DNA of 64,000 nt from Paenibacillus sp. MAEPY2 (GCF_000499205.1 NZ_AWUK01000026.1:1-64000), one strand, 5' to 3'. Counted from the first letter of the stretch, positions 36,094 through 45,139 are shown. Numbers and translations: made by a program. The notes: a model not told the origin generated them from the sequence alone.

Positions 36094-36918
36094 TTATTTC
36101 ATGCCTGTCATCGCCAGGCCTTTAATGAATTGCTTCTGGAAGATCAGGAATATTATAATAACCGGTATCGTAATCAGCACCGCAGCTGACATGACGACGT
36201 TGTAGTTGACCTGATGCGTTCCGTTAAAGTAGACCAATGCCAGCGGAACGGTCATTTTGCTCTCATCATTTAATACAATCAGTGGCCACAGGTAGTTATT
36301 CCAGGAGTTCATGAATGTGAATATCCCCAAGGCTGACAGCATGGGCATAATAAGCGGCATAACGATGCGAAGCATCAGCCTGAATTCGCCTGAACCGTCC
36401 ATCCTGGCTGCTTCCAGCAGCTCTTGTGGAATCTCTTCAATGAATTGTTTAGCCAGAAATACACCGTAGGAGCTGACCAGATTGGGCAAAATGATCGCGA
36501 GCAAATGGTTAACCAGTCCAAGCTCAGCGGTAATCAGATAAGTTGGAATCATAATAACCTGAAAGGGAATCATCATCGTTGCCAGGATCAGAATGAACAG
36601 CAGTTTCTTGCCTTTAAACTGATGCTTGGCAAATACATATCCGGCTAGAGCACTGGTAAATAAGGTGACTACCGTTATGATGACAGATGTCATCAGGCTG
36701 TTAAGCAGCCACGTAACAAATGGCGCCTCGCTAAAAACCGTTCGGTATCCGTCGAGGCTCGGCTTGCTTGGAAACAACCCGCCAGAACCCGAGACGATGT
36801 CCATGTTGCTTTTCAGAGATGACAACACCATCCAGGCATAAGGCAAAAGCATAATACAGGCTATGACTGCAAGAACTGCGATCGTGACGCCTTCCCATAG
36901 ACTTACTTTACGTCGCAT
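36094..36918 (-). CDS. Carbohydrate ABC transporter permease (MalG/UgpE type)
   Basis: A 274-residue membrane protein with about six helices. The ATPase-contact loop is ELLEAARMDGSGEFRLMLRIVMPLIMPML, the EAA motif of sugar importers. It is the second permease subunit of the importer encoded with the genes at 36940 and 37891. No ATPase gene is in the cluster, so it probably uses a shared MsmX-type ATPase, as is common in Bacillales. It starts 21 bases after the other permease gene and is followed after 15 bases by GH4. Confidence 0.93.
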   Translation of the reverse strand: MRRKVSLWEGVTIAVLAVIACIMLLPYAWMVLSSLKSNMDIVSGSGGLFPSKPSLDGYRTVFSEAPFVTWLLNSLMTSVIITVVTLFTSALAGYVFAKHQFKGKKLLFILILATMMIPFQVIMIPTYLITAELGLVNHLLAIILPNLVSSYGVFLAKQFIEEIPQELLEAARMDGSGEFRLMLRIVMPLIMPMLSALGIFTFMNSWNNYLWPLIVLNDESKMTVPLALVYFNGTHQVNYNVVMSAAVLITIPVIIIFLIFQKQFIKGLAMTGMK

Positions 36919-36939
36919 CGGCTTCTCCTCCTGTTCTCC

Positions 36940-37875
36940 TCAATGTTCCCATTGTGTGCGTCCCCATCGCAGCTGCAGCAGTGTCACAAGCAGGATGATC
37001 ATTAGAAACACTGTTGCCATAGCGGAGGCGTACCCCATGTTGGAACTGGAGAATGCCTGCTCATAAATTTGCAGGGATAGCACTCGTGTTTCGTTGAAGG
37101 GTCCGCCCTTGGTCATAATCTGAAATTGCGGGAAGGCCTGAAAATAGGAAACAACTGTCGTGATAGAAACAAATAGCGTCGTTCTGCGCAGTAAAGGCAG
37201 TGTGATGTGAAGAAAGACATGCCATCGGCCCGCCCCCTCCAGTGTCGCTGCTTCATAGTACATATCCGGGATGGAATCCAGTCCGGCAATGAAAAGAACG
37301 ATGTTATACCCAATATCAGCCCACAAGGTCATCATAATGACGGAATAGAGCGCATAATGTGGATCACTGAGCCACTGGATTGGAGCCATATTCAGCTTGG
37401 CAAGAATCATGTTGAACAAGCCGTCATTGTAATTGAACATGGTATTCCATACGATGGCTGTTCCCGCCAGCGGAGCGATTGTGGGAAGAAAGAATATAGT
37501 TCGAAAGCCATTTTTGAGCCACGGGATGCGGACTCGCTGAATCGCTGAAGCGATCAAAAGCGTAATGACAATGTTGATCAGTACAGCGATAAATACAAAT
37601 TTGAAGGTTACCCATAGTGACTTCAGAAATATGGAATCCTGGAACATACGGATATAGTTCTCCGCCCCCACGAATATCGCGTTTGAGCTAAGCGGGTCAT
37701 ACTTGAATGCGGACAAGCCCAGGCTCCATGCGATGGGAAGGAAAGCAAACACCCCGAACAGAAGCAAGATCGGTACAAGTGAAATGATGATGAACCTTCG
37801 TTTTGCCCTGTAAGCTGTCGACTTTACCGCTGGGTTACCCTTTTCGGCCTTTTTGGTAGATATAGCAGTACTCAT
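36940..37875 (-). CDS. Carbohydrate ABC transporter permease (MalF/UgpA type)
   Basis: A 311-residue membrane protein with about six helices and a cytoplasmic N-terminus rich in lysine. The EAA loop is MYYEAATLEGAGRWHVFLHITLPLLRR. The region AFQHP-like in other members reads LGLSAFKYDPLSSNAIFVGAEN here, typical of the MalF/UgpA branch. It forms the channel heterodimer with the permease at 36094. AGGGGTGCTGGGGC precedes the ATG, 15 bases after the binding-protein gene. Confidence 0.93.
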   Translation of the reverse strand: MSTAISTKKAEKGNPAVKSTAYRAKRRFIIISLVPILLLFGVFAFLPIAWSLGLSAFKYDPLSSNAIFVGAENYIRMFQDSIFLKSLWVTFKFVFIAVLINIVITLLIASAIQRVRIPWLKNGFRTIFFLPTIAPLAGTAIVWNTMFNYNDGLFNMILAKLNMAPIQWLSDPHYALYSVIMMTLWADIGYNIVLFIAGLDSIPDMYYEAATLEGAGRWHVFLHITLPLLRRTTLFVSITTVVSYFQAFPQFQIMTKGGPFNETRVLSLQIYEQAFSSSNMGYASAMATVFLMIILLVTLLQLRWGRTQWEH

Positions 37876-37890
37876 GCCCCAGCACCCCTA

Positions 37891-39183
37891 TCACTTATGT
37901 TGATCCTGATTATCGTTGATCGTCCGTTCAATGTTCATCAATCCGTCTTCAACACTTTGCTGTCCACCAGCCATCAGTTGAAAATTGTCGTTGATCTGCT
38001 TGAAGAAGAAATCCCGGTCTGCTATAGGACCAATCCATTGACCTAACGCCAATATAGCCAGTGAAGGCTTTAAATGGGGATTGTTCTTCAGGAATTCCGG
38101 ATTTTCAGCAATTTCCTTTTTGGCTGGAACGGTAAAGGTGTCCGTATTCCATGTCGTAAGGTTGTCCTTCTCCGAGATGAATTGGATGAAATCAAGTGCA
38201 GCCTCCTGCTGTTTGCTTTGCTTAGATACTGCGAGCCCCCAACCGGATTCGGCAGCAAAAACAGGTGGATTCTCCGTAAAGGAAGGCACGGAAACATATT
38301 CAAAATCATCTACCTTATAGTTGTTCTGCCCCGCAGCAATGGTCCAGGGGCCGCGATAGGTCATCGCTGATTTCCCCTGAAAAAAATAGTCAGAGGTATC
38401 CAGCTCACCACCGAAAGTGGTTAAATCCGCAACTTTGTCATCAGCCACGAGCGAAACCAAGGTGGACATCGCTTTCTGAGCCTCCGGCGTGTGAAAATTA
38501 ACATGTCCGTCTTCACCCATAAAACTTACGCCCTGCTGTAAAATGAGCGATAGGAAAGTGAACGTAATATTGTCTGCCGATACAAAATCGAAGCCTTTCA
38601 CTTTGATGACACCGCTTTCACGTACGGTTAGTTTTTGGGCGTAATCCACAAGTTCTGTCCAGCTTGTAGGTGGATGATCCAAGCCTTGTTCTTTGAGCAT
38701 TTGCGGATGAATCAGCATGCCACCGTTCTCAATGTTGTATTCGAGCGGCAGCCCATATAACTTGTTGTCTCGCAAATATCCCCCCAGGGGGGCATCATAA
38801 TATGCTTTTTTTACATTTTCACTATCAGGAATTTCAACAAGCAGGTTGTTCTTGGAATATTCGGGCACCCAGGTGCCGAAGAATTCGGCAATGTCGGGTG
38901 GTTTCTTCGCGGAGAATGAAGCTTTCAGCTTCTGGCTGTACACATCATACGGAAAGGTCTGATACTCGATCGTTACATCGGGGTGTAAGCTCTGATATTT
39001 GGATATTAATTTCTTGTAAGCGCCCACTATAGCGTCTTCCTGATGACTCCAAAAGACCAGATTCACCTTGCCTTGCGAGTCTGCAGATGGTTCGCCGCCG
39101 GAAGTGGAAGAACTGGAACAGCCCGCTTCAGCGATTACAACGCAAATCATCGCAAGGATCAGCATAAACTTGGAAAAATGCAT
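37891..39183 (-). CDS. Carbohydrate ABC transporter substrate-binding lipoprotein
   Basis: A binding lipoprotein of about 430 residues. The lipobox is AEAGC (Cys22), followed by a serine/glycine linker and the family 1 sugar-binding domain (NLVFWSHQEDAIVGAYKKL, PPDIAEFFGTWVPEYSKNNLL, and KQQEAALDFIQFISEK near the C-terminus). ATG 39183 lies eight bases after GGGAGG; the earlier ATG at 39189 is too close to it. It is the first gene of the transport section and follows the DeoR gene by about 70 bases, so it may be on the same transcript. Confidence 0.92.
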   Translation of the reverse strand: MHFSKFMLILAMICVVIAEAGCSSSSTSGGEPSADSQGKVNLVFWSHQEDAIVGAYKKLISKYQSLHPDVTIEYQTFPYDVYSQKLKASFSAKKPPDIAEFFGTWVPEYSKNNLLVEIPDSENVKKAYYDAPLGGYLRDNKLYGLPLEYNIENGGMLIHPQMLKEQGLDHPPTSWTELVDYAQKLTVRESGVIKVKGFDFVSADNITFTFLSLILQQGVSFMGEDGHVNFHTPEAQKAMSTLVSLVADDKVADLTTFGGELDTSDYFFQGKSAMTYRGPWTIAAGQNNYKVDDFEYVSVPSFTENPPVFAAESGWGLAVSKQSKQQEAALDFIQFISEKDNLTTWNTDTFTVPAKKEIAENPEFLKNNPHLKPSLAILALGQWIGPIADRDFFFKQINDNFQLMAGGQQSVEDGLMNIERTINDNQDQHK

Positions 39184-39253
39184 TCGCATATCCTCCCTTG
39201 TTCTGCAAATTAGCCAGCATCTGAAGAGAGGGTCGTTTGAGAATCAGGCGTAC

Positions 39254-40054
39254 TTATATAGAAGCATTGTGATCTGTAGTTGTATGTATAGCAATCTGCT
39301 GCTCCCTGCACGCTTGCTCAAACCATCCCTCCGGCTGCTTATTCGTAATTACTCCTGTCACCTGATTCAAGGGAGCAATGGTAAACAAAGCACTTTTCTC
39401 AACCTTGCTTTGATCGAATACAGCATAAACCTCGCTGGAACGTTCCATTGTTAATTGGGCTATACGGGCTTCAAGCTCGGAATGCATCGTAAAGCCGAAA
39501 TTCTGCGTTACTCCGTCCACCCCGAGGAACATTTTCGTAATGTTAATTTTATCAATTACACTTTCCGCCAGCGGACCGCATAATTCGTAACTTTTGGACC
39601 GCATAACGCCGCCAATAACCACGACCTGAATATCTTCGGCATCAGCCAGTTCATAAGCAATATTCACCGCGTTCGTGACAATCGTAATATTACGGTGCTT
39701 TTTGAGTGCTTTCGCAATAAAGAACGTCGTTGTACCTCCTGTCAGGCAGATAATGTCCCCCTCTTCAACGAGGGCGGCGGCCGTGGCGGCGATCCGTTCC
39801 TTATCCATCCGTCTGAAATCGCGTTTTGCTGCAAAAGGCAGCTCCGATACCGCCGACGTCAGACTCCCTTCATAAATGGCTCCCCCATTTGTTCGAATAA
39901 TCTCGCCCGCTTTTTCCAGCGCATCCAAATCCCGTCTTGCGGTAGCTTCCGAGCAACCGACCGTTTGGACAATCTCTAGCAGCGATATTTTCCCATGCGA
40001 TTTAATCAGTTCCAATGTTTGTGCTCTGCGCAGTTCACCCTTTGAATATTGCAT
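39254..40054 (-). CDS. DeoR-family transcriptional repressor
   Basis: A 266-residue regulator. The N-terminal DeoR helix-turn-helix is SLLEIVQTVGCSEATARRDL, followed by LDALEKAGEIIRTNGGA. The C-terminal phosphosugar-sensing domain has GDIICLTGGTTTFFIAKAL and VVIGGVMRSKSYELCGP. Members such as LacR, GatR and AgaR respond to tagatose 6-phosphate or related phosphosugars, which fits the LacC-like kinase and aldolase encoded upstream. AGGAGAGACTT precedes the ATG. It probably represses the divergent region at 42031-42356. Confidence 0.9.
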   Translation of the reverse strand: MQYSKGELRRAQTLELIKSHGKISLLEIVQTVGCSEATARRDLDALEKAGEIIRTNGGAIYEGSLTSAVSELPFAAKRDFRRMDKERIAATAAALVEEGDIICLTGGTTTFFIAKALKKHRNITIVTNAVNIAYELADAEDIQVVVIGGVMRSKSYELCGPLAESVIDKINITKMFLGVDGVTQNFGFTMHSELEARIAQLTMERSSEVYAVFDQSKVEKSALFTIAPLNQVTGVITNKQPEGWFEQACREQQIAIHTTTDHNASI

Positions 40055-40237
40055 AAGTCTCTCCTTTATTATGTCTGGGCTTGTAAGAATCCGTTAACTG
40101 CAGCCCGTGCTAGCTCTATTGTGTAGGATGAAAGGATGGATTGCAATATGCCGACGTGAACTGCATTCCATCAGAAAAGCATCTCTCTGGCGATTATTCA
40201 TGCGGGATGTGAAGCTGATTTGTACAACCTTCAACTT

Positions 40238-41167
40238 TTATAAAAGTATAATCTGCACCTGTTGTTCGTACTCCTCAAAAAGACCATAGTCGATGTCACC
40301 TGCTTTGGAAGACATGGCATTGACCGCTGCCGCCGTGACAGCTGTTCGCAGCCTGGACTCAGCCGAATCGCCGCGCTCTGCCGAATATGCCATGCCAGCA
40401 ACAAAGGCATCCCCGCATCCTACCGTGTTTACAGGTTGAATGGCTGGAGGCTTCACCATATACGCTGTTCCGTTTAGAATGGCCAGAGCACCGTTACTGC
40501 CTAGTGTTATGCACACCTCGTCAATTCCCTGATCCGCCAGCATATGTGCTGCTCGAGTCCACTCACTTACGTCTCTCGGCTTCTGTCCCAGCCATTCGGC
40601 TAGCTCGTGCTCATTAGGCTTCACGAAATGAGGCGTTGCACTCAACCCAATGTTGAAAGCTGTTCCACCTGTATCCAGAAAAGCTCTCGCGCCTGCTGAA
40701 CGGACAATGCGAATCAGTTCTGCATACAATGTGTTCGGTGCGCCTGGGGGTAAACTCCCAGACATGACGACCACACTGGACTGGATGGCAAGCTCCTGTA
40801 CTTTGTTCTTGATCGCTTCAACTTCGGCTTCTGACATGGTTGGACCCTGCCCAAGCAGCTCGGTAGAGCTCCCACTGGAATCGTCCAGAATGTTAAAGCA
40901 GACTCGCGAGTCTCCTGCGGATTGGATAAAAGCAGTTCGTATCCCCCGTTCAGTCAGACTGCTCTCAATAAATCCGCCGTTATTGCCTGCAATAATGCCT
41001 GTAGCTGTGACTTGACCGCCAAGCTGCCGAATCACTTTGGCTACATTATTACCTTTGCCACCCGGTTCATTAACCTCCCGTGTAACCCGATGCACCTTGC
41101 CTACGCCAAACTTATCAAGGTACAACGTCCGGTCAATGGCCGCATGGAGTGTGACTGTGGTAATCAT
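40238..41167 (-). CDS. 1-phosphofructokinase / tagatose-6-phosphate kinase (LacC/FruK type)
   Basis: A 309-residue PfkB kinase of the LacC/FruK/AgaC branch, which phosphorylates C1 of a ketohexose phosphate. The start MITTVTLHAAIDRTLYLDKF, the NEPGGKGNNVAKV substrate loop (residues 33-45), the KPNEHELAEWLG region and the NTVGCGDAFVAG anion hole with catalytic D253 are all characteristic. ATG 41167 overlaps the stop of the aldolase gene by four bases; the longer frame to 41200 is unlikely. Coupling to a GatY/KbaY-like aldolase favours tagatose 6-phosphate over fructose 1-phosphate as substrate. Confidence 0.88.
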   Translation of the reverse strand: MITTVTLHAAIDRTLYLDKFGVGKVHRVTREVNEPGGKGNNVAKVIRQLGGQVTATGIIAGNNGGFIESSLTERGIRTAFIQSAGDSRVCFNILDDSSGSSTELLGQGPTMSEAEVEAIKNKVQELAIQSSVVVMSGSLPPGAPNTLYAELIRIVRSAGARAFLDTGGTAFNIGLSATPHFVKPNEHELAEWLGQKPRDVSEWTRAAHMLADQGIDEVCITLGSNGALAILNGTAYMVKPPAIQPVNTVGCGDAFVAGMAYSAERGDSAESRLRTAVTAAAVNAMSSKAGDIDYGLFEEYEQQVQIILL

Positions 41168-42030
41168 CGGGCCACGCCGGCTCTGCCAGTGCATCCGCAT
41201 AACCGCATTTTCTCCATGGCAAGCCGTTTAACTGCTTCCTTCGCCGGAGCCATGTATTTGCGTGGATCATCCTCTTCCGGGTGAATTAAGAATACATCCT
41301 TGATGGCTTCGGAAAACGCAATACGCAGCTCAGTAGCTATGTTTACCTTCGACATCCCCAACGCGACCGCCCGATGAATTTGTTCGGCTGGAATGCCCGA
41401 ACCACCGTGCAATACCAGAGGAACCGCTACACGATTCGCAATGGTTTCGATTCGTTCGAAATCAATGTTCGGCAGGCCTTTGTATATACCGTGCGCAGTT
41501 CCGATTGCCGGAGCAAGGGTAGTTACGCCGGTACGTTCAACAAACTGTACGCAATCTTCGGGATCAGCCAAGGACGCATGCTGTTCCTCAACGACAATAT
41601 CGTCTTCAACGCCTCCGACTTTGCCAAGCTCCGCCTCCACGTTTACACCAGATGCTTGGGCAACCTCCATCACTTTACGAGTTAGATTCACGTTTTCTTC
41701 AAAAGGGTACATGGATGCATCGATCATAACGGATGTATAGCCTGCTCGTATGCATCGAATAATTGTCGAAAAATCAGTGCAGTGATCCAAATGAAGTGCG
41801 ATGGGGATATCCGTCAAGTCCGCTGCGGTTTTAGCCGCATGGGCGATGTATTCCGGACCCAAATGGTTGACTGTGCCCACCGTGGTTTGAATAATCAGCG
41901 GTGATTCGGTTTCTACTGCTGCTTCAACGACAGCCTGAAGCATCTCCAGAGTGTGTACGTTAAATGCAGCAATGGCGTAATGGTCCCTGCGAGCTGTTTG
42001 CAGCAGTTCAGTGGACGAGATCAGTGGCAT
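41164..42030 (-). CDS. Class II ketose-bisphosphate aldolase (tagatose-1,6-bisphosphate type)
   Basis: A 288-residue zinc aldolase that splits a ketohexose 1,6-bisphosphate into dihydroxyacetone phosphate and glyceraldehyde 3-phosphate. HLDHC near residue 80 supplies catalytic D82 and zinc ligand H83, at the same numbers as GatY/KbaY. GTAHGIYKG and LHGGSGIPAEQI supply the other zinc histidines and phosphate loop, and VNIATELR follows. Length and motif spacing fit the GatY/KbaY/FbaA class. ATG 42030 is seven bases after AAGGGGG. It is the first gene of the minus-strand transcript that continues with the kinase at 40238. Confidence 0.9.
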   Translation of the reverse strand: MPLISSTELLQTARRDHYAIAAFNVHTLEMLQAVVEAAVETESPLIIQTTVGTVNHLGPEYIAHAAKTAADLTDIPIALHLDHCTDFSTIIRCIRAGYTSVMIDASMYPFEENVNLTRKVMEVAQASGVNVEAELGKVGGVEDDIVVEEQHASLADPEDCVQFVERTGVTTLAPAIGTAHGIYKGLPNIDFERIETIANRVAVPLVLHGGSGIPAEQIHRAVALGMSKVNIATELRIAFSEAIKDVFLIHPEEDDPRKYMAPAKEAVKRLAMEKMRLCGCTGRAGVAR

Positions 42031-42204
42031 ATCCATTCCCCCTTAAAAGGTTGCGCCGCTCCCTGCTTCTAGGAATCAATGGTTATCCTCTATCAGCAGG
42101 CTACATAGCGACGATTAGAACGATCCTGCACCTCCCTTCACGGGTCAGATGAGATTGGAAAACATTTGAACTTTTCTTGCTTGTGATCATAATAATCTTT
42201 TTAT

Positions 42205-42305
42205 TTGATTAAATCAATCATTATTTTGGAAAACTATTGCAATTTAGAGAGTTATAACGGCATAATTATGATTAACACAATCATACAACTATATATTTGA
42301 TCAAA
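42205..42305. promoter_or_regulatory. Divergent control region with possible DeoR operators
   Basis: The 326-base region between the aldolase and SIS genes is AT-rich. It holds TTGATT-A-AATCAA (42205-42217) and the perfect palindrome TTTGATCAAA (42296-42305), with further TGATTA/AATCA half-sites between. DeoR-type repressors often bind several such elements. The placement between two divergent promoters suits joint control by the DeoR protein encoded at 39254. Confidence 0.4.
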
Positions 42306-42356
42306 AAGATCACAAACTGATGTTATCAATCTAAAACATTCCCGGGAGGTATTTTT

Positions 42357-43400
42357 ATGAGTTTGACGTATCGTGAAGTAAAAGAACAATATAAGGCCTT
42401 GCAGCAGACTTACAACTATTTACTGGCCAAACGCACGGAATTTACGGCCTTTGTCCAAGCTCAAGCAATTACCTCCGTAACCTTTGTTGGCGCCGGGTCC
42501 AGCTATTGCTTGAGCGAAGCGGCCGCTTTTTCCTTCCGTTTGCGTGCTGGCCTACCCTCAATGTCACTTGCCGCTGGTGATCTCATGCTCCATGCAGATC
42601 GGTACCGTCCCATGTTGGAGCGCAGCCTGATCATAGCGCCGTCTCGATCTGGCAGCACCAGTGAAGTGGTTGAAGCGCTGCGTTTACTTCAGTCGGATCA
42701 ACGCATTCCTTTATTAACAATTTCTTGTGTAACAGACTCGCCATTATCTAAAAGCGCCGATTTCCCTTTGGAACTGCCCTGGGCTTTCGATCATAGCGTT
42801 TGTCAGACCCGCACAGTAACCAATCTGTATGCAGCCAATCTCCTTCTTGCCGCTTTTCTTGCTGGAGATGAGGACCTGATTATCGACATGCAGGAGGCGA
42901 TTCATCAAGGCGAAGCCTACATGGAACGTGTAGAGGACAGCATCCGCCGTGTCTCCGACTTCAATTGGACGAACGTGGTCCTGCTTGCAGATGGTGAACT
43001 ACAAGGAATGGCAGCCGAGGGCGCCATCGCTTTGACCGAAATTGCCAAGACACAAGCACACGCATACCATCTTCTTGACGTACGGCACGGGCCGATGGTC
43101 ACAGTGGATTCGGATACGTTAGTGATCGCAGCCTTGTCGGACAGCGGTATTGAGCATCAGCGCAATCTGTTGAGGGATATTAAGGAGCGCGGAGCCACCA
43201 TTATTACGTTTGCCGATCGGGCGAAGGACATTCCGCAGGAGTTCTTTGACCTTGAGATCACGACAGATCGCCCACTTGATACAGCGGTACGAGGTATCCC
43301 TTTCATTTTCATCTCGCAGATCGCTGCTCTGGCCAATGCTGAACGCCATGGGATTAACCCGGATCAACCCGATGGGCTGGTGGCCTGGGTCAAGCTGTAA
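42357..43400 (+). CDS. SIS-domain sugar isomerase/deaminase (AgaS-like)
   Basis: A 347-residue cytoplasmic protein with two SIS domains. The first has FVGAGSSYCLSEAAAFSF and the phosphate loop PSRSGSTSEVVEAL. The second has VVLLADGELQGMAAEGAIAL and an ETxK-like EIAKTQAHAYHLLDVRHGP segment typical of GlmS-type isomerase domains. AgaS converts galactosamine 6-phosphate to tagatose 6-phosphate plus ammonia, which would feed the kinase and aldolase encoded divergently. FrlB-type fructosamine 6-phosphate deglycase is an alternative. GGGAGG precedes the ATG and a strong terminator follows. Confidence 0.8.
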   Translation: MSLTYREVKEQYKALQQTYNYLLAKRTEFTAFVQAQAITSVTFVGAGSSYCLSEAAAFSFRLRAGLPSMSLAAGDLMLHADRYRPMLERSLIIAPSRSGSTSEVVEALRLLQSDQRIPLLTISCVTDSPLSKSADFPLELPWAFDHSVCQTRTVTNLYAANLLLAAFLAGDEDLIIDMQEAIHQGEAYMERVEDSIRRVSDFNWTNVVLLADGELQGMAAEGAIALTEIAKTQAHAYHLLDVRHGPMVTVDSDTLVIAALSDSGIEHQRNLLRDIKERGATIITFADRAKDIPQEFFDLEITTDRPLDTAVRGIPFIFISQIAALANAERHGINPDQPDGLVAWVKL

Positions 43401-43450
43401 GAAGCAAGCTTATTTCTTTCGATCCGCTTTAAGGATTGGCTATTTATATA

Positions 43451-43478
43451 AAAAAGTCGCCATTTCTGGCGACTTTTT
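43451..43478. terminator. Bidirectional terminator (AGTCGCC family)
   Basis: A perfect 12-base-pair stem (43451-43462 with 43467-43478) has a four-base loop and T runs on both strands. It separates the plus-strand SIS gene from the minus-strand gene at 43546. It is the most symmetrical copy of this terminator family. Confidence 0.9.
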
Positions 43479-43545
43479 TTCATGTTTATGCCCTTTTATC
43501 CAGTATAACGCCAGAGGATACTCAAGACGTTAGATAAACTGTTTA

Positions 43546-44001
43546 CTACAATCCAATAAACATATTTCTGCTAAACGGTCCCCAATTTCCACCAGTGTAT
43601 CCGGATCTCCCTTCCAAGTTCACAAAGCATGGAAGCAAAATATAAAGAACACCCATCGTCGCGTTAACATTGAAGGTTATAACAAATCTCGTTTTGGAAT
43701 TATTGATTGGAGTTATCATTCCCCGATCAGCACGAATCGTATTTTCTTTAGAAATGGCCTCTCCCATTCCTACACTGGCTATGTCTGATGGACTAGACAT
43801 ATTACTTCTTATCCAATAATTCGAAATGTTTGTTGCTGATGCTAAATCCGCTGGCTGATCATACGTCACTACAATTTGATTGGATGCAACTTGCCTAACC
43901 TCCACAATAACAGGATGAGGCATCACGGCTTCCCTTTCTCTCCCCCCCATATTCTCGATCCAATAAGGATGTGTTGTATTGGAATGATTATTAACTGACA
44001 T
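43546..44001 (-). CDS. Unknown small protein, probable surface or spore-associated beta domain
   Basis: A 151-residue protein with no signal peptide and no family that I recognise. From residue about 30 it reads as a beta-sandwich: PHPVIVEVRQVASNQIVVTY, then DLASATNISNYWIRSNMS, then TRFVITFNVNATMGVLYIL, ending with GGNWGPFSRNMFIGL. The pattern of a ligand-like DQPADLASATNxxNYWI segment resembles immunoglobulin-like domains of surface proteins. ATG 44001 follows GGAGGG closely; the longer frame to 44034 is unlikely. It stands alone between the SIS gene and the ureohydrolase. Function unknown. Confidence 0.6.
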   Translation of the reverse strand: MSVNNHSNTTHPYWIENMGGREREAVMPHPVIVEVRQVASNQIVVTYDQPADLASATNISNYWIRSNMSSPSDIASVGMGEAISKENTIRADRGMITPINNSKTRFVITFNVNATMGVLYILLPCFVNLEGRSGYTGGNWGPFSRNMFIGL

Positions 44002-44116
44002 TAGATTCCCTCCATGGCTGACTTCAATAGTCATTTGTCCTGAGATAATGTATGTAGGTGAATGACTATTGGTGCTTTGAAACCCGCCAACTCATTTTCC
44101 GGGAACGTAAATGACA

Positions 44117-45034
44117 TTATCGATTATTTAAAATAGGTATCTCTCCAAGCAAATTCTTCAAGTTAATCGAATCCCATGGCATATGCTCAGTTATACCCAA
44201 ACCAACCACATCTGTTTCTTCCGATAGCTCTTTGAGCAGATGAAGAAGCTGAGGAATTTGCAAGGCTCCCGCAGGAGAAAAGGTGTAAGGTCCTTCAGGA
44301 TTCGCAAATAATAAAGAACGAAAAGCTTTAGGATCCAGCACATCCAAGTCAAGGTGAATAGCCAAATGCTTAATATCGCTTTCTTTGATCCACTCTTTTA
44401 TGGATTGTGTACTTCTCATTAATTCTTCGGCTCCGGCTGTTCTGATGCCGAGTCTTTGAATCATTTCTGTATCTGACTCTGCAGTAGTTATACCTAATCT
44501 TTCTAATGCTTCTGAGATGACTTCGCTTTCTTGCTCCGTAGGCGTTGCCAACCCCGCGATAAAGATATTTTCAGGTTTGAGAGGGATTTTCACATGTTTT
44601 GCAAACTCCTCATCCCCTTCTCCCAAAAGGTTCCCCAGGGGTAGCGTATGTCCGTTATCATACCCCGTATATCCAACCAAATCACTGTGCGCATCAATCC
44701 AGATCAATCCTAATTCCCCGTCGTATCGTTCGTTTAAATAGGCAAACGGGGCTTGTTCAACCAAGCAGTCCCCACCAAACATGACGATGCGGTCCGGCTT
44801 GTGAGCATCAATGATATGTTGGGCCGCCTCCAATTGTTCAATGAGCTGTTTTCTGCCATGTACACCATTCTCGTTTTCCAGTGGAGTTCCATCATATGCT
44901 TGTACAGGCACTTGAATCAGTGGTTGATCATTATCAGGAGCCAGCCAGGCAAGCAGTTCCGCCCCAAAAGAGTAATTAGGATTGTTTCCCCCCTGCCATT
45001 GTGGCATTAACAGACGTATTGTTTTTTGATTCAT
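44117..45034 (-). CDS. Ureohydrolase (arginase/agmatinase) family protein with altered metal motif
   Basis: A 305-residue cytoplasmic protein with the arginase fold. The metal motifs are FGGDCL (87-91), WIDAHSDL (113-119) and HLDLDVLDP (227-235). The second and third give the usual D114, H116, D118, D229 and D231. The first motif, normally GGDHS, has Cys90 in place of the manganese-binding His, and the Ser before LDLD is His. Arginase, agmatinase or formimidoylglutamase activity therefore cannot be assumed. It is divergent from two HxlR regulators, which probably control it. AAAGGAGAGAAAAAC precedes the ATG. Confidence 0.8.
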   Translation of the reverse strand: MNQKTIRLLMPQWQGGNNPNYSFGAELLAWLAPDNDQPLIQVPVQAYDGTPLENENGVHGRKQLIEQLEAAQHIIDAHKPDRIVMFGGDCLVEQAPFAYLNERYDGELGLIWIDAHSDLVGYTGYDNGHTLPLGNLLGEGDEEFAKHVKIPLKPENIFIAGLATPTEQESEVISEALERLGITTAESDTEMIQRLGIRTAGAEELMRSTQSIKEWIKESDIKHLAIHLDLDVLDPKAFRSLLFANPEGPYTFSPAGALQIPQLLHLLKELSEETDVVGLGITEHMPWDSINLKNLLGEIPILNNR

Positions 45035-45139
45035 GTTTTTCTCTCCTTTACTTCAAAGTAAGGTTAGTATAAACTGAACCCAAATCAAAAAGTAGTACGC
45101 ACTATTATGACAGGTACTACCCGAAAGGATAGCATAAAT

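Noticed and set aside
38081..38370. Plus-strand frames opposite the sugar-binding lipoprotein gene
   Set aside because: They are antisense to a well-supported gene and lack a ribosome binding site or any family pattern.
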